Assembly: GCA_937958185.1 (NCBI GenBank)
Contig: CALFFN010000013.1
Span: 1 to 64,000 of the forward strand
Direction: 5' to 3'
Source: an uncultured Neglectibacter sp.
Lineage (GTDB): Bacteria; Bacillota; Clostridia; Oscillospirales; Acutalibacteraceae
Length of the DNA: 64,000 nt
Both the position numbers and the translations under genes were made by a program. Below the pieces are notes generated by a model that worked only from the letters and a program-made list of their open reading frames with translations, did not search any database and was not told where the DNA came from. Below, piece after piece: positions 7,743 to 15,277 of this stretch (positions are counted from its first letter, which is position 1; every line of letters begins with the position of its first letter).

Positions 7743-8663
7743 TCAGTCCGTTGTCAGCCGCCGGAACAGGTCGGTCATCAGCGTGTCCCGGGACAGGTTT
7801 TCCACATAACACATGGGGATATCCAGCTCCGCTTCTTCATAGCGGTGGTCATAGCCCGGCAGCCGGACGGGCACGATTTGCGAATCGAAGAATTTCCCGT
7901 CGCTGTCCAGCAGCCACGCTACGGCGGTCACGTCCCAGACCACCCGCGTCCACGGGGTCCCGGCGGCATAGCGTTCCGCTTCCTGGATCGTGTAGGTTGC
8001 CAGATAATCCGCCAGCCTGTTTTTCCCCTTGAGCCAAAGCTCCAGCTCCGCCCCTGAAACCGTGAACTGCTTTACCACGCCGTCGCAGGGAAGCTGGACA
8101 AAGGGCGCGCCGCTGCCCATGACTACCCGTGCGGCAGCGATATCCTGCATCATGTTGAACTCTTTGGTATGGGGCAAATGCCTTGCGTTCCCGCCCAGCC
8201 AGACGATCACAATGTTTTCCGCGATCTCCGGGCGCAGCAGCAGGGCGGAAGCCACGTTGGTGATGGCGCCGATCGCCACCACGTACAGCGGGCGCTCCGG
8301 GGAATATTCCATGGCAAGCTGGGTGAGGTCGTGGGCGGCGGGGGAAAGCACGGGGGTTTCCTCGTCCTGCAGGTATCGGGGCGAGCCCTGCAAAACGATT
8401 TCCTCCAAGTCCTCCCGGTCCGCCAGCCGCAGCAGGTGCAGGATCTCCTCATAGCTTTTCAGCATTCCGTCCTCCGGTCCGCTGGATTTTTCATTGTGGA
8501 AAGGCGCGGCGTAAAAGCGGACAGGGGAAAGCCGCTCCCCGGCGTGGAGCAAATAGGAGATGGCGAACTGGTCGTCGATCTCATTATAGGCGTCGGTATC
8601 CAGAACCACGTCCACTTTGCCTGTGGGCGGGGTGAGATTGCGCAAAAACTGTTCCGTTGTCAT
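7743..8663 (-). CDS. Nucleoside hydrolase (IUNH family)
   Basis: A 306-residue inosine/uridine-preferring nucleoside hydrolase-like protein that would cleave ribonucleosides to base and ribose. The N-terminal calcium-binding loop reads VVLDTDAYNEIDDQFA, a variant of DTDxGxDDxxA found in a divergent branch, so substrate preference is uncertain. The start at 8663 has AAAGGTGG upstream and lies just downstream of a consensus promoter; the longer open frame to 8753 would begin upstream of that promoter. It is a single-gene transcript, divergent from the MATE gene. Confidence 0.85.
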   Translation of the reverse strand: MTTEQFLRNLTPPTGKVDVVLDTDAYNEIDDQFAISYLLHAGERLSPVRFYAAPFHNEKSSGPEDGMLKSYEEILHLLRLADREDLEEIVLQGSPRYLQDEETPVLSPAAHDLTQLAMEYSPERPLYVVAIGAITNVASALLLRPEIAENIVIVWLGGNARHLPHTKEFNMMQDIAAARVVMGSGAPFVQLPCDGVVKQFTVSGAELELWLKGKNRLADYLATYTIQEAERYAAGTPWTRVVWDVTAVAWLLDSDGKFFDSQIVPVRLPGYDHRYEEAELDIPMCYVENLSRDTLMTDLFRRLTTD

Positions 8664-8689
8664 AGTGTTCCACCTTTCTGATATCATGA

Positions 8690-8718
8690 AGTATAAGCGA
8701 TACCGGGCGGAAAGGCAA
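8690..8718 (-). promoter_or_regulatory. Promoter of nucleoside hydrolase gene
   Basis: Read on the minus strand: TTGCCT (8718-8713), 17 bases, TATACT (8695-8690). It sets the transcript start near 8683 and fixes the translation start at 8663. Confidence 0.7.
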
Positions 8719-8737
8719 GGAAAAATTTTTCCGCCGA

Positions 8738-8766
8738 TTGCTTTTCCTCCCATGATGTGCTATCCT
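8738..8766 (+). promoter_or_regulatory. Promoter of MATE transporter gene
   Basis: TTGCTT (8738-8743), a 17-base spacer and TATCCT (8761-8766). It sits 32 bases before the GTG start and is back to back with the nucleoside hydrolase promoter. Confidence 0.5.
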
Positions 8767-8797
8767 GTTTGAGACAAAAATCGGAGGAGAGAGTTTT

Positions 8798-10150
8798 GTG
8801 GTACGAGATATGACGAAGGGCAGCCCGGTAAAGCTGCTGCTGGCTTTTGCCGCCCCGCTGCTTCTGGGAAATGTGTTCCAGCAGCTGTATTCCGTGGTGG
8901 ACGCCATGGTGCTGGGGCGCGGCGTCGGGGTAAACGCTCTGGCGGCGGCAGGCGCGACGGGCTCGATCCATTTTTTCGTGTTCGGCTTTATTACAGGCTT
9001 CACCCATGGCTATTCCATTTTGATTTCTCAGAAATTTGGGGCGGAAGACCCTGCGGGCGTGCGGAAGGCTGTTGCAAATTCCGCGTATCTTGCGGTCATT
9101 TCCTCCGCCCTCATCACAGCATTGAGCTTGCTTTTCTCCCGTCCGCTGCTGGAGCTGCTCCATACCCCGGCGGACATCATGGAGGATTCCCTGCTGTACC
9201 TGCGCATTATTTTCATTGGCATTTTTGCCACGGTGTTTTACAATGTGCTGGGCAGCATTCTCCGGGCGCTGGGCGACAGCCTTTCGCCCCTTATTATCAT
9301 CGTGATAAGCTCCCTTGTCAATGTGGGAATGGACTTCCTCTTTGTTATGGTATTCCGCTGGGGCGTGGCTGGTGCGGCGTGGGCAACGGTGCTGGCGCAG
9401 GTGATTTCCGGCTGTATGTGCCTTTTTGTCCTGCGGCGCATGGAACTGATGCGCTTTCAAAAGGGAGACGCCGCCGTGGATAAAAGCATGATGGCGGAGC
9501 TGCTGCGGCTGGGGGTCCCCGTAGGATTTATGAACTCCGTTACCGCCATCGGCGTAATGCTTTTACAGGGCATCGTCAACGGCTTTGGTTCGGCGGCGGT
9601 AGCGGCTTATACGGCGTCCAGTAAGATCGTTGGGCTGGTGGAGCAGCCGGGCAGTATCATCGGTCTTTCGCTGGGCACCTATGTGGGGCAGAATCTCGGC
9701 GCGGAAAAATATGACCGCATTCGCACAGGCGTGCGGAAAGCCATTTTCATGTCCCTTATCGTCAATGCCGCCATCGGCTTGGTTTTGATCTTCTTCGGGC
9801 GGGAGCTGATCGCCGCCTTTGTCACAGGCACGGAAAAAACGGTCATCGACATGGCGTATCCCTACTTATTTGCGGCAGGCATTATGGAATGGGTTCTCGG
9901 CTTGCTGTTTATCTACCGCTTTTCTCTGCAAAGCATGGGGGATACGGTCACCCCGCTGATTTCCGGCGGCGTGGAGCTGATCCTCCGCATTGGGGTGGTG
10001 CTGCTCCTGGCAAACGTCTTCCATATGGGCTTTCAGTCCGTTTATATTGCCGACGTCACCGCGTGGTTCGGCGCGGCGCTGCTGCTGTGTATCGTCTATT
10101 ATATCCGTATCGGCAAACTGGTCCCGAACAGGGCTTCGGAACAGGGGTGA
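8798..10150 (+). CDS. MATE-family efflux transporter
   Basis: A 450-residue membrane protein with about 12 hydrophobic segments arranged as two MatE halves. The opening MTKGSPVKLLLAFAAPLLLGN and the VVDAMVLGRGVGVNALAA loop are typical of the DinF/NorM-like Clostridial MATE group, which exports cationic compounds or drugs using Na+ or H+ gradients. The start is GTG at 8798, ten bases after GGAGGA. The phosphopantetheinyl transferase gene starts 4 bases after its stop, so the two are co-transcribed; an export role for a carrier-protein-made metabolite is possible but speculative. Confidence 0.9.
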   Translation: MVRDMTKGSPVKLLLAFAAPLLLGNVFQQLYSVVDAMVLGRGVGVNALAAAGATGSIHFFVFGFITGFTHGYSILISQKFGAEDPAGVRKAVANSAYLAVISSALITALSLLFSRPLLELLHTPADIMEDSLLYLRIIFIGIFATVFYNVLGSILRALGDSLSPLIIIVISSLVNVGMDFLFVMVFRWGVAGAAWATVLAQVISGCMCLFVLRRMELMRFQKGDAAVDKSMMAELLRLGVPVGFMNSVTAIGVMLLQGIVNGFGSAAVAAYTASSKIVGLVEQPGSIIGLSLGTYVGQNLGAEKYDRIRTGVRKAIFMSLIVNAAIGLVLIFFGRELIAAFVTGTEKTVIDMAYPYLFAAGIMEWVLGLLFIYRFSLQSMGDTVTPLISGGVELILRIGVVLLLANVFHMGFQSVYIADVTAWFGAALLLCIVYYIRIGKLVPNRASEQG

Positions 10151-10154
10151 TAGT

Positions 10155-10736
10155 TTGCTGTATGTTACTTCTTATACAGGCTCCTTTTCCAGCCGAAAGA
10201 AAGAAGCCGCCCATCAGCACGACCTTTCCCGAAAACTCCTTTCCTTTGCCATGGAGCAGGAGTATGGGATACCGCTTTTTTCCCTGCAAATTGAAACAGG
10301 AAAGCACGGAAAGCCTCATTTTTCCAATTGCCCGGTGCGGTTCAGCCTGTCCCACTGCAGGGGGGCAGTCTGCTGTGCTCTCAGCGATTGGGAAATCGGC
10401 GTGGACATACAGCCTCTTCGCCCTTATGACCCCCGTCTTGCCCGGCGCATCTGCACCCCCGGAGAGCTTGCTTTTTTGAAAACTGCCTGTTGTCCCGATA
10501 AAGCGCTGATTACCTTGTGGACGCTGAAAGAAAGCCTGATGAAGCTGTCAGGTCTGGGCTTTGCTTACGGCTTCCAAAACGCGGAATTTGCCTGGGAAAG
10601 CGGCAGCTTCCGCCCGGCGCGGCAGGAAATAGAGACCGCAACATTTGAACCGTTCCCCGATTTCATTCTCTCCGTCTGTACCGCGGGCGGGCTTCCTGAA
10701 AAGGTAAAAACAGTGGATATTTCCAAGTTTTCCTGA
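10155..10736 (+). CDS. 4'-phosphopantetheinyl transferase (Sfp/Gsp type)
   Basis: A 193-residue Sfp-superfamily enzyme that moves the phosphopantetheine arm of CoA to carrier proteins. Signature residues are present: GVDIQ (D84 for magnesium) and WTLKESLMK (W122, K125, E126, K130). A SLSH motif near 64-67 is also family-typical. The best start is TTG at 10155, six bases after AGGGGTGA. The longer upstream frame overlaps the MATE gene in another phase and lacks homology. It is slightly shorter than Bacillus Sfp (224). No polyketide or nonribosomal synthetase is nearby, so the acceptor carrier protein is unknown. Confidence 0.88.
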   Translation: MLYVTSYTGSFSSRKKEAAHQHDLSRKLLSFAMEQEYGIPLFSLQIETGKHGKPHFSNCPVRFSLSHCRGAVCCALSDWEIGVDIQPLRPYDPRLARRICTPGELAFLKTACCPDKALITLWTLKESLMKLSGLGFAYGFQNAEFAWESGSFRPARQEIETATFEPFPDFILSVCTAGGLPEKVKTVDISKFS

Positions 10737-10751
10737 GCCGCGGGAAAGTTT

Positions 10752-10781
10752 GTCATATCCGCCGTCCGTTCCTCATAGGTA
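10752..10781 (+). promoter_or_regulatory. Possible sigma-E-type sporulation promoter
   Basis: GTCATATC (10752-10759), 14 bases, then CATAGGTA (10774-10781). This resembles the mother-cell sigma-E pattern (GTCATATT - about 14 - CATACAnT). It lies 63 bases upstream of the DUF4830 gene. The -35 matches well and the -10 partly. Confidence 0.3.
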
Positions 10782-10843
10782 TTGAGCAGGAAAGGCGACC
10801 GGGGCAAAAAGCCCGGCTGCCGCATAGAGAGGAACGGTGGAAG

Positions 10844-11554
10844 ATGGTCTTATCGCTGAAAGCAAACAGAAAACGGGTGATTGCTTTTCTCATTCTTGTG
10901 GTGGTCGTCGTTGGCGCTTGTATTTTCCTGCACAACGGCAAGGGGAAAGAGGAGCAGAAGGAGTTCCCCGGCGGGACAAACGAAGAACGGGTGGCATTTT
11001 TGCAGAGCTTTGGCTGGCAGCTGGACGAAACCCCGGCGGAGACCCGGGAGGTCATGATCCCTGCCCAGTTCAACGACGTGTACACCACCTACAACGTGAT
11101 GCAGAAAGCACAGGGCTTTGACCTGAAGCCCTATGCCGGAGAAACCTGTACCCAGTACCGCTACAAGATCAACAATTATCCCAACGTGACAGAGGTTTAC
11201 GCCACCCTGCTGGTGTACGGCAAGCTCATCATCGGCGGCGACCTGGCGTGCGCCGAGGTGGACGGCTTCATGCACGGCTTTGCCGCCGACAGCGCCCGCT
11301 ACGGGGAAACCGCCGAAAGCAGGTCGAAAGCCCCGGAGAGCAGCTCTGCCGAAAGCGCCGCGGTCAGTTCCAGCCCCAGTTCTGCTGTGGAAAGCACCGC
11401 AGCGGGAGAAGGGCAGACCGCCAGCGCGGTTTCTTCCGCTGCTTCTGCGGTAGAGGGCGACGCAGACATGGCTTCTTCCGTGCCGGAAGTGGAATCCGGC
11501 GCTACGGAAGAAACAGCCGGTGAGCCGGAGGAGGGTATCTATCCTACCGATTGA
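10844..11554 (+). CDS. DUF4830 domain protein with one N-terminal membrane anchor
   Basis: A 236-residue protein: a hydrophobic segment at about 11-28, then a conserved extracytoplasmic domain (about 45-145) matching DUF4830 (FLQSFGWQLDE, YNVMQKAQGFDLKPYAGE, LVYGKLIIGGDLACAEVDGFMHG). The tail from about 150 onward is low-complexity, rich in Ser, Ala and Glu, and probably disordered. DUF4830 has no known function but is common in spore-forming Clostridia. A sigma-E-like promoter upstream would fit a sporulation role. It is followed by a terminator. Confidence 0.75.
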   Translation: MVLSLKANRKRVIAFLILVVVVVGACIFLHNGKGKEEQKEFPGGTNEERVAFLQSFGWQLDETPAETREVMIPAQFNDVYTTYNVMQKAQGFDLKPYAGETCTQYRYKINNYPNVTEVYATLLVYGKLIIGGDLACAEVDGFMHGFAADSARYGETAESRSKAPESSSAESAAVSSSPSSAVESTAAGEGQTASAVSSAASAVEGDADMASSVPEVESGATEETAGEPEEGIYPTD

Positions 11555-11562
11555 CAGTCCAG

Positions 11563-11589
11563 AGGACACGGAAGCCCCGTGTCCTTTTT
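11563..11589 (+). terminator. Rho-independent terminator
   Basis: AGGACACGG (11563-11571) pairs with CCGTGTCCT (11577-11585) and is followed by TTTT. It ends the DUF4830 transcript. Confidence 0.85.
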
Positions 11590-11676
11590 CGCAGAAGAGA
11601 TTTCCCGCTGGCGCTTTTTCTCTGTTTCTGTTATACTATAAAAAGCAGAAAGAGGGCAGAAGCAGGGGGAGTGAAA

Positions 11677-12411
11677 ATGCCGGAACGTCTTGATAAATTT
11701 TTAGCGTCTCAAAACCTGGGGAGCCGGAAAGAGGTTTCCGCCCTGATCCGCTCCGGCAGAGTGACGGTAAACGGTCTTGCCGTGACTGCCCCTGCCCAAA
11801 AGCTCTCGCCGGAAACCGATATTGTAAAGGTGGACGGGGAGAAGGTCGTTTACCAAAAGTATCTCTATCTCATGATGAATAAGCCTGCGGGCGTGCTTTC
11901 TGCAACAGAAGACAGCCGCTGTGAAACAGTGCTGGACCTGCTGCCGCCGGAGCTTTACCGCCGCGGGCTTTTCTCGGCAGGAAGATTGGACAAGGACACT
12001 ACGGGGCTGCTGATTATTACCGATGATGGAGAGTTTGCCCACCGTATGCTCGCCCCTAAAAACCACGTCTATAAATTGTATGAGGCGCAGACTCTCCGCC
12101 CGGTGACAAAAGAAGACATTCTCGCCTTTGAGAAGGGCATTACAGAGGGTGGTCAAAGCTTCTCTCCGGCAAGGCTGTGGACGGAAATGCGGGGCGGCGG
12201 GGAAGTGGCGATGACTGAGATCAGAGAGGGCAAATTTCACCAGGTAAAGCGAATGTTTCAGGCGGTGGGCAATCAGGTGCTTTCCCTGAAAAGACTCAAG
12301 ATAGGGGACCTTTCTTTGGACGAAACACTACCGGCTGGGGGTGTAAGGGCTTTGGAGGAAGAAGAAATCGCTTCCATTTTCCATGTCAATTTGCACAAAA
12401 ACAAGAGTTGA
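11677..12411 (+). CDS. rsuA: 16S rRNA pseudouridine synthase, RsuA family
   Basis: A 244-residue pseudouridine synthase. An S4 RNA-binding domain spans 1-60 (RLDKFLASQNLGSRKEVSALI) and is followed by the catalytic domain with AGRLDKDTTGLLI, where the aspartate of RLD is catalytic. FHQVKRMF near 190 is a family motif. The layout matches RsuA, which modifies U516 of 16S rRNA, better than RluB/E/F, but the subfamily is inferred. The start at 11677 follows AGGGGGA. A -10-like TATACT at 11632 may be its promoter. Confidence 0.85.
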   Translation: MPERLDKFLASQNLGSRKEVSALIRSGRVTVNGLAVTAPAQKLSPETDIVKVDGEKVVYQKYLYLMMNKPAGVLSATEDSRCETVLDLLPPELYRRGLFSAGRLDKDTTGLLIITDDGEFAHRMLAPKNHVYKLYEAQTLRPVTKEDILAFEKGITEGGQSFSPARLWTEMRGGGEVAMTEIREGKFHQVKRMFQAVGNQVLSLKRLKIGDLSLDETLPAGGVRALEEEEIASIFHVNLHKNKS

Positions 12412-12490
12412 CATTTGGGTTTTATGGAAACCTCATAAACTCTCAGGGCAAAATTTGGGTAAATAATGGATATCTTTCGCCGGTTAAGTC

Positions 12491-12499
12491 TGATATACT
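12491..12499 (+). promoter_or_regulatory. Extended -10 promoter of the orphan ABC ATPase gene
   Basis: TGATATACT at 12491-12499 is an extended -10 (TGn-TATACT) without a clear -35. It lies 68 bases before the ATG, in the only intergenic space before this gene. Confidence 0.5.
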
Positions 12500-12566
12500 A
12501 AGACCAATCTAAAACGGTATGCGGCTGATCGTTAGCGCTACCCAAAATAACAGGAGGAATATTTGA

Positions 12567-13679
12567 ATGGCAAGTGTAACCCTGAAAAACGTGTATAAGA
12601 TTTATGCAGGTGGAGTCACGGCAGTTACCGATTTCAATTTGGAGATCCAGGACAAGGAATTTATTATTCTGGTTGGTCCCTCCGGCTGCGGTAAGTCCAC
12701 CACCCTGCGTATGATCGCCGGTCTGGAAGAGATCAGCAAGGGCGAGCTGTACATTGGCGACGCGCTTTCCAACGAGATCGCCCCCAAGGACAGAGATATC
12801 GCGATGGTGTTCCAGAACTACGCTCTGTATCCCCATATGACCGTGTATGACAACATGGCGTTCGGTCTGAAACTGCGCAAGACCCCCAAGGACGAGATCA
12901 AGCGCCGCGTGGAAGAAGCCGCCCGCATTCTGGACATCTCCCATCTGCTGGATCGTAAGCCCAAGGCTTTGTCCGGCGGTCAGAGACAGCGTGTTGCCCT
13001 GGGGCGTGCAATCGTTCGTGACCCCAAGGTGTTCCTGCTTGACGAGCCTCTTTCCAACCTGGACGCAAAGCTCCGTGCTCAGATGAGAACCGAGATCGCC
13101 AAGCTGCATAAGAGACTGGGCACCACCTTTATCTATGTTACCCATGACCAGACCGAGGCTATGACCATGGGCGACCGCATCGTGGTTATGAAGGACGGCT
13201 TCATTCAGCAGGTCGATACTCCTCAGAACCTGTACGAGTATCCCATCAATGAGTTTGTTGCAGGCTTCATGGGCTCTCCTCAGATGAACTTCATCGACGC
13301 CAAGCTGGGCAAGGACGGCTCCGATTACACCCTGACCTTTGGCAATTGCACCATCAAGATTCCCGCAAAGAAGGCAGAGGGCACTGCCATTGCCGATTAT
13401 GTTGGAAAAGATGTTGTGTTCGGCATTCGTCCTGAGGACGTACATGACGAGCCTGAATTCATCGAGAAGGTTGGCGGCGCTCATGTGACCTGCGACGTGG
13501 AAGTTACCGAATTGATGGGTGCTGAGACCTATCTGTATCTGAATTGCGAGGGCAACGCTCTTACCGCTCGTGTAGAGCCCACCTCCACCGCTAAGTCCGG
13601 CGATAAGGCTTCCATTGCCTTTGATCTGAACAAGATGCACCTGTTCGATAAAGAGACCGAGAAGACCTTCCTGAACTAA
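12567..13679 (+). CDS. MsmK/UgpC-type sugar ABC transporter ATPase (orphan)
   Basis: A 370-residue ATPase of the CUT1 family that energises oligosaccharide importers. It shows Walker A GPSGCGKST, signature LSGGQRQRVALGRA, Walker B VFLLDEPLSNLD and the H-loop THDQTEAMTMGDR. A C-terminal TOBE/OB regulatory domain runs from about 235. No permease or binding-protein gene is adjacent. In Streptococcus and many Clostridia one MsmK serves several importers, which is the likely situation here. Codon use (GGT, GCT and TCC rich, highly biased) suggests strong expression. It has its own promoter and a perfect-palindrome terminator. Confidence 0.93.
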   Translation: MASVTLKNVYKIYAGGVTAVTDFNLEIQDKEFIILVGPSGCGKSTTLRMIAGLEEISKGELYIGDALSNEIAPKDRDIAMVFQNYALYPHMTVYDNMAFGLKLRKTPKDEIKRRVEEAARILDISHLLDRKPKALSGGQRQRVALGRAIVRDPKVFLLDEPLSNLDAKLRAQMRTEIAKLHKRLGTTFIYVTHDQTEAMTMGDRIVVMKDGFIQQVDTPQNLYEYPINEFVAGFMGSPQMNFIDAKLGKDGSDYTLTFGNCTIKIPAKKAEGTAIADYVGKDVVFGIRPEDVHDEPEFIEKVGGAHVTCDVEVTELMGAETYLYLNCEGNALTARVEPTSTAKSGDKASIAFDLNKMHLFDKETEKTFLN

Positions 13680-13698
13680 AGTTACTACTTGCCTTTTT

Positions 13699-13730
13699 AA
13701 GGGATACCGCGATCGCGGTATCCCTTTTTT
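13699..13730 (+). terminator. Terminator of the ABC ATPase gene
   Basis: A perfect palindrome, AGGGATACCGCG/CGCGGTATCCCT, centred near 13712 and followed by six T residues. It begins 20 bases after the stop codon. Confidence 0.92.
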
Positions 13731-13834
13731 CGTCCCCAAAGGGCGTATGGGACAGGAAAACTCTTTTTTTACCCAGTTTCCTGTGGACTTTTCGCAAAAA
13801 ATTTCCTTTTTACAGGTGAATTTTCAAAAAAAGG

Positions 13835-13863
13835 TTGAAATTTTGCTGTAACTTATGTAAAAT
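13835..13863 (+). promoter_or_regulatory. Sigma-A promoter of the PucR-type regulator
   Basis: TTGAAA (13835-13840), a 17-base spacer and TAAAAT (13858-13863). It lies 110 bases before the ATG. The rest of the 293-base gap holds only the upstream terminator and the dyad at 13881. Confidence 0.65.
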
Positions 13864-13880
13864 AAATCTATATATCGTTT

Positions 13881-13905
13881 GACAATATTGCCTGACAGTA
13901 TTGTC
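13881..13905. promoter_or_regulatory. Inverted repeat downstream of the PucR-gene promoter
   Basis: GACAATA (13881-13887) and TATTGTC (13899-13905) are perfect 7-bp arms around an 11-base centre. This places them just after the predicted start of transcription, where a bound repressor would block it. Autoregulation by the downstream gene product is the simplest reading. Confidence 0.5.
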
Positions 13906-13972
13906 ATTCACAGCCAGGACATTTCGGTAAGGAGTTTTGCTCCTGCCTTGAAAAAAGGAAAGGGGAAGTGTC

Positions 13973-15058
13973 ATGTCCAACAGATTGTTTCAGGGAGTTA
14001 TCCATCAAATGGGAGAAACCATTGACCGCACTATTGGTGTGATCGATGAATCTTCCATCATTATCGCGTGTAGTGAGCTTGGGAAAGTTGGAGAGGTCCG
14101 TGAAAGCGTCACACTGGAGGATCTGGAATCCTCGGATGTGTTCCAGGCGGACAATTACAGCTTCAAGTCCTTTGGCAACCGTCCCAGCTCCGCATATGCC
14201 GTGTTTGTGTCCGGCACTGACCCGGAGGCGCAGAAATATGCCAGAATATTGGCGGTTTCCCTGAATAACATCAAGCAGTATTATGATGAAAAGTATGACC
14301 GCGGCAATTTTATCAAGAATGTGATCCTGGACAATATTCTGCCGGGTGATATTTACCTGAAAAGCCATGAGCTCCATTTTGATTCCGATGTGAGCCGCGT
14401 CTGCATGCTCATCAAGATCACCGATAAAAACGACATTTCCGCTTATGATGTGCTGCAGAACCTGTTCCCGGACAAGAATAAGGATTTTATCATCAATATC
14501 AATGAGACGGATATCGCCCTTGTCAAGGAGATCAAGCCCAATATCGACGAAAAGGATATCAATAAGCTGGCAAGCTCTATTGTGGATACGCTGTCCGGCG
14601 AGTTTTACACCCATTGCACCGTAGGTATCGGCACAGTGGTGAGCAACATCAAGGATTTGGCGCGCTCTTTCAAGGAAGCACAGATTGCTTTAGAGGTGGG
14701 GAAGGTCTTCGATACGGAGAAGCCCATCGTCAGCTACAACCATCTGGGTATTGCCCGCCTGATCTATCAGCTGCCCACGACCTTGTGCGAAATGTTCCTG
14801 AAAGAAGTGTTCCGCCGGGGGTCCATTGATTCTCTGGACCATGAAACGCTGTTTACGATCCAGCGGTTCTTTGAAAACAACCTGAATGTGTCGGAAACCT
14901 CCCGAAAGCTTTTCGTCCACCGCAATACGCTGGTGTACCGCCTGGAAAAGATCAAGAAGATCACAGGTCTGGATCTGCGGGAATTTGAAGACGCCATTGT
15001 ATTTAAGGTCGCTTTGATGGTGAAGAAGTATTTGTCGAGCAACCCCAATAAATTCTGA
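13973..15058 (+). CDS. PucR/CdaR-type transcriptional regulator
   Basis: A 361-residue regulator. The C-terminal 55 residues form a PucR HTH (NLNVSETSRKLFVHRNTLVYRLEKI). A GGDEF-like/CdaR middle domain spans about 130-290, and the N-terminal 100 residues are probably a ligand-sensing region. Family members control sugar-diacid, purine or amino-acid catabolism. Here the position after an orphan sugar ATPase, as a separate transcription unit, gives only a weak hint at carbohydrate control. The start at 13973 has AAGGGGAAG upstream. Confidence 0.85.
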   Translation: MSNRLFQGVIHQMGETIDRTIGVIDESSIIIACSELGKVGEVRESVTLEDLESSDVFQADNYSFKSFGNRPSSAYAVFVSGTDPEAQKYARILAVSLNNIKQYYDEKYDRGNFIKNVILDNILPGDIYLKSHELHFDSDVSRVCMLIKITDKNDISAYDVLQNLFPDKNKDFIININETDIALVKEIKPNIDEKDINKLASSIVDTLSGEFYTHCTVGIGTVVSNIKDLARSFKEAQIALEVGKVFDTEKPIVSYNHLGIARLIYQLPTTLCEMFLKEVFRRGSIDSLDHETLFTIQRFFENNLNVSETSRKLFVHRNTLVYRLEKIKKITGLDLREFEDAIVFKVALMVKKYLSSNPNKF

Positions 15059-15150
15059 TTTCAGGGCTAATGTCCCGGATTTTCCCGGTTTTTGTCGGCG
15101 AAAATTACAAATTGGTTACAAATAAATTCTATAAAAGAATTAAACTGTGC

Positions 15151-15186
15151 GCACCCATTGGTATAATACGTTATGCTGATGGGTGC
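15151..15186. promoter_or_regulatory. Palindrome spanning an extended -10 promoter upstream of ftsE
   Basis: GCACCCAT (15151-15158) and ATGGGTGC (15179-15186) are perfect 8-bp arms around an extended -10 (TGG-TATAAT, 15159-15167). It lies about 100 bases before the ftsE start. The arms either form an operator over the promoter or, if transcription starts further upstream, a leader hairpin. Confidence 0.5.
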
Positions 15187-15277
15187 TATTGTGTGGAAGC
15201 TGAGACAGAAGAAAAAAGAAAAGAATGCCGGGGCTTTTCGGCATGGCAAACGGTTTCATCTGTTTGGAGGGATAGTT

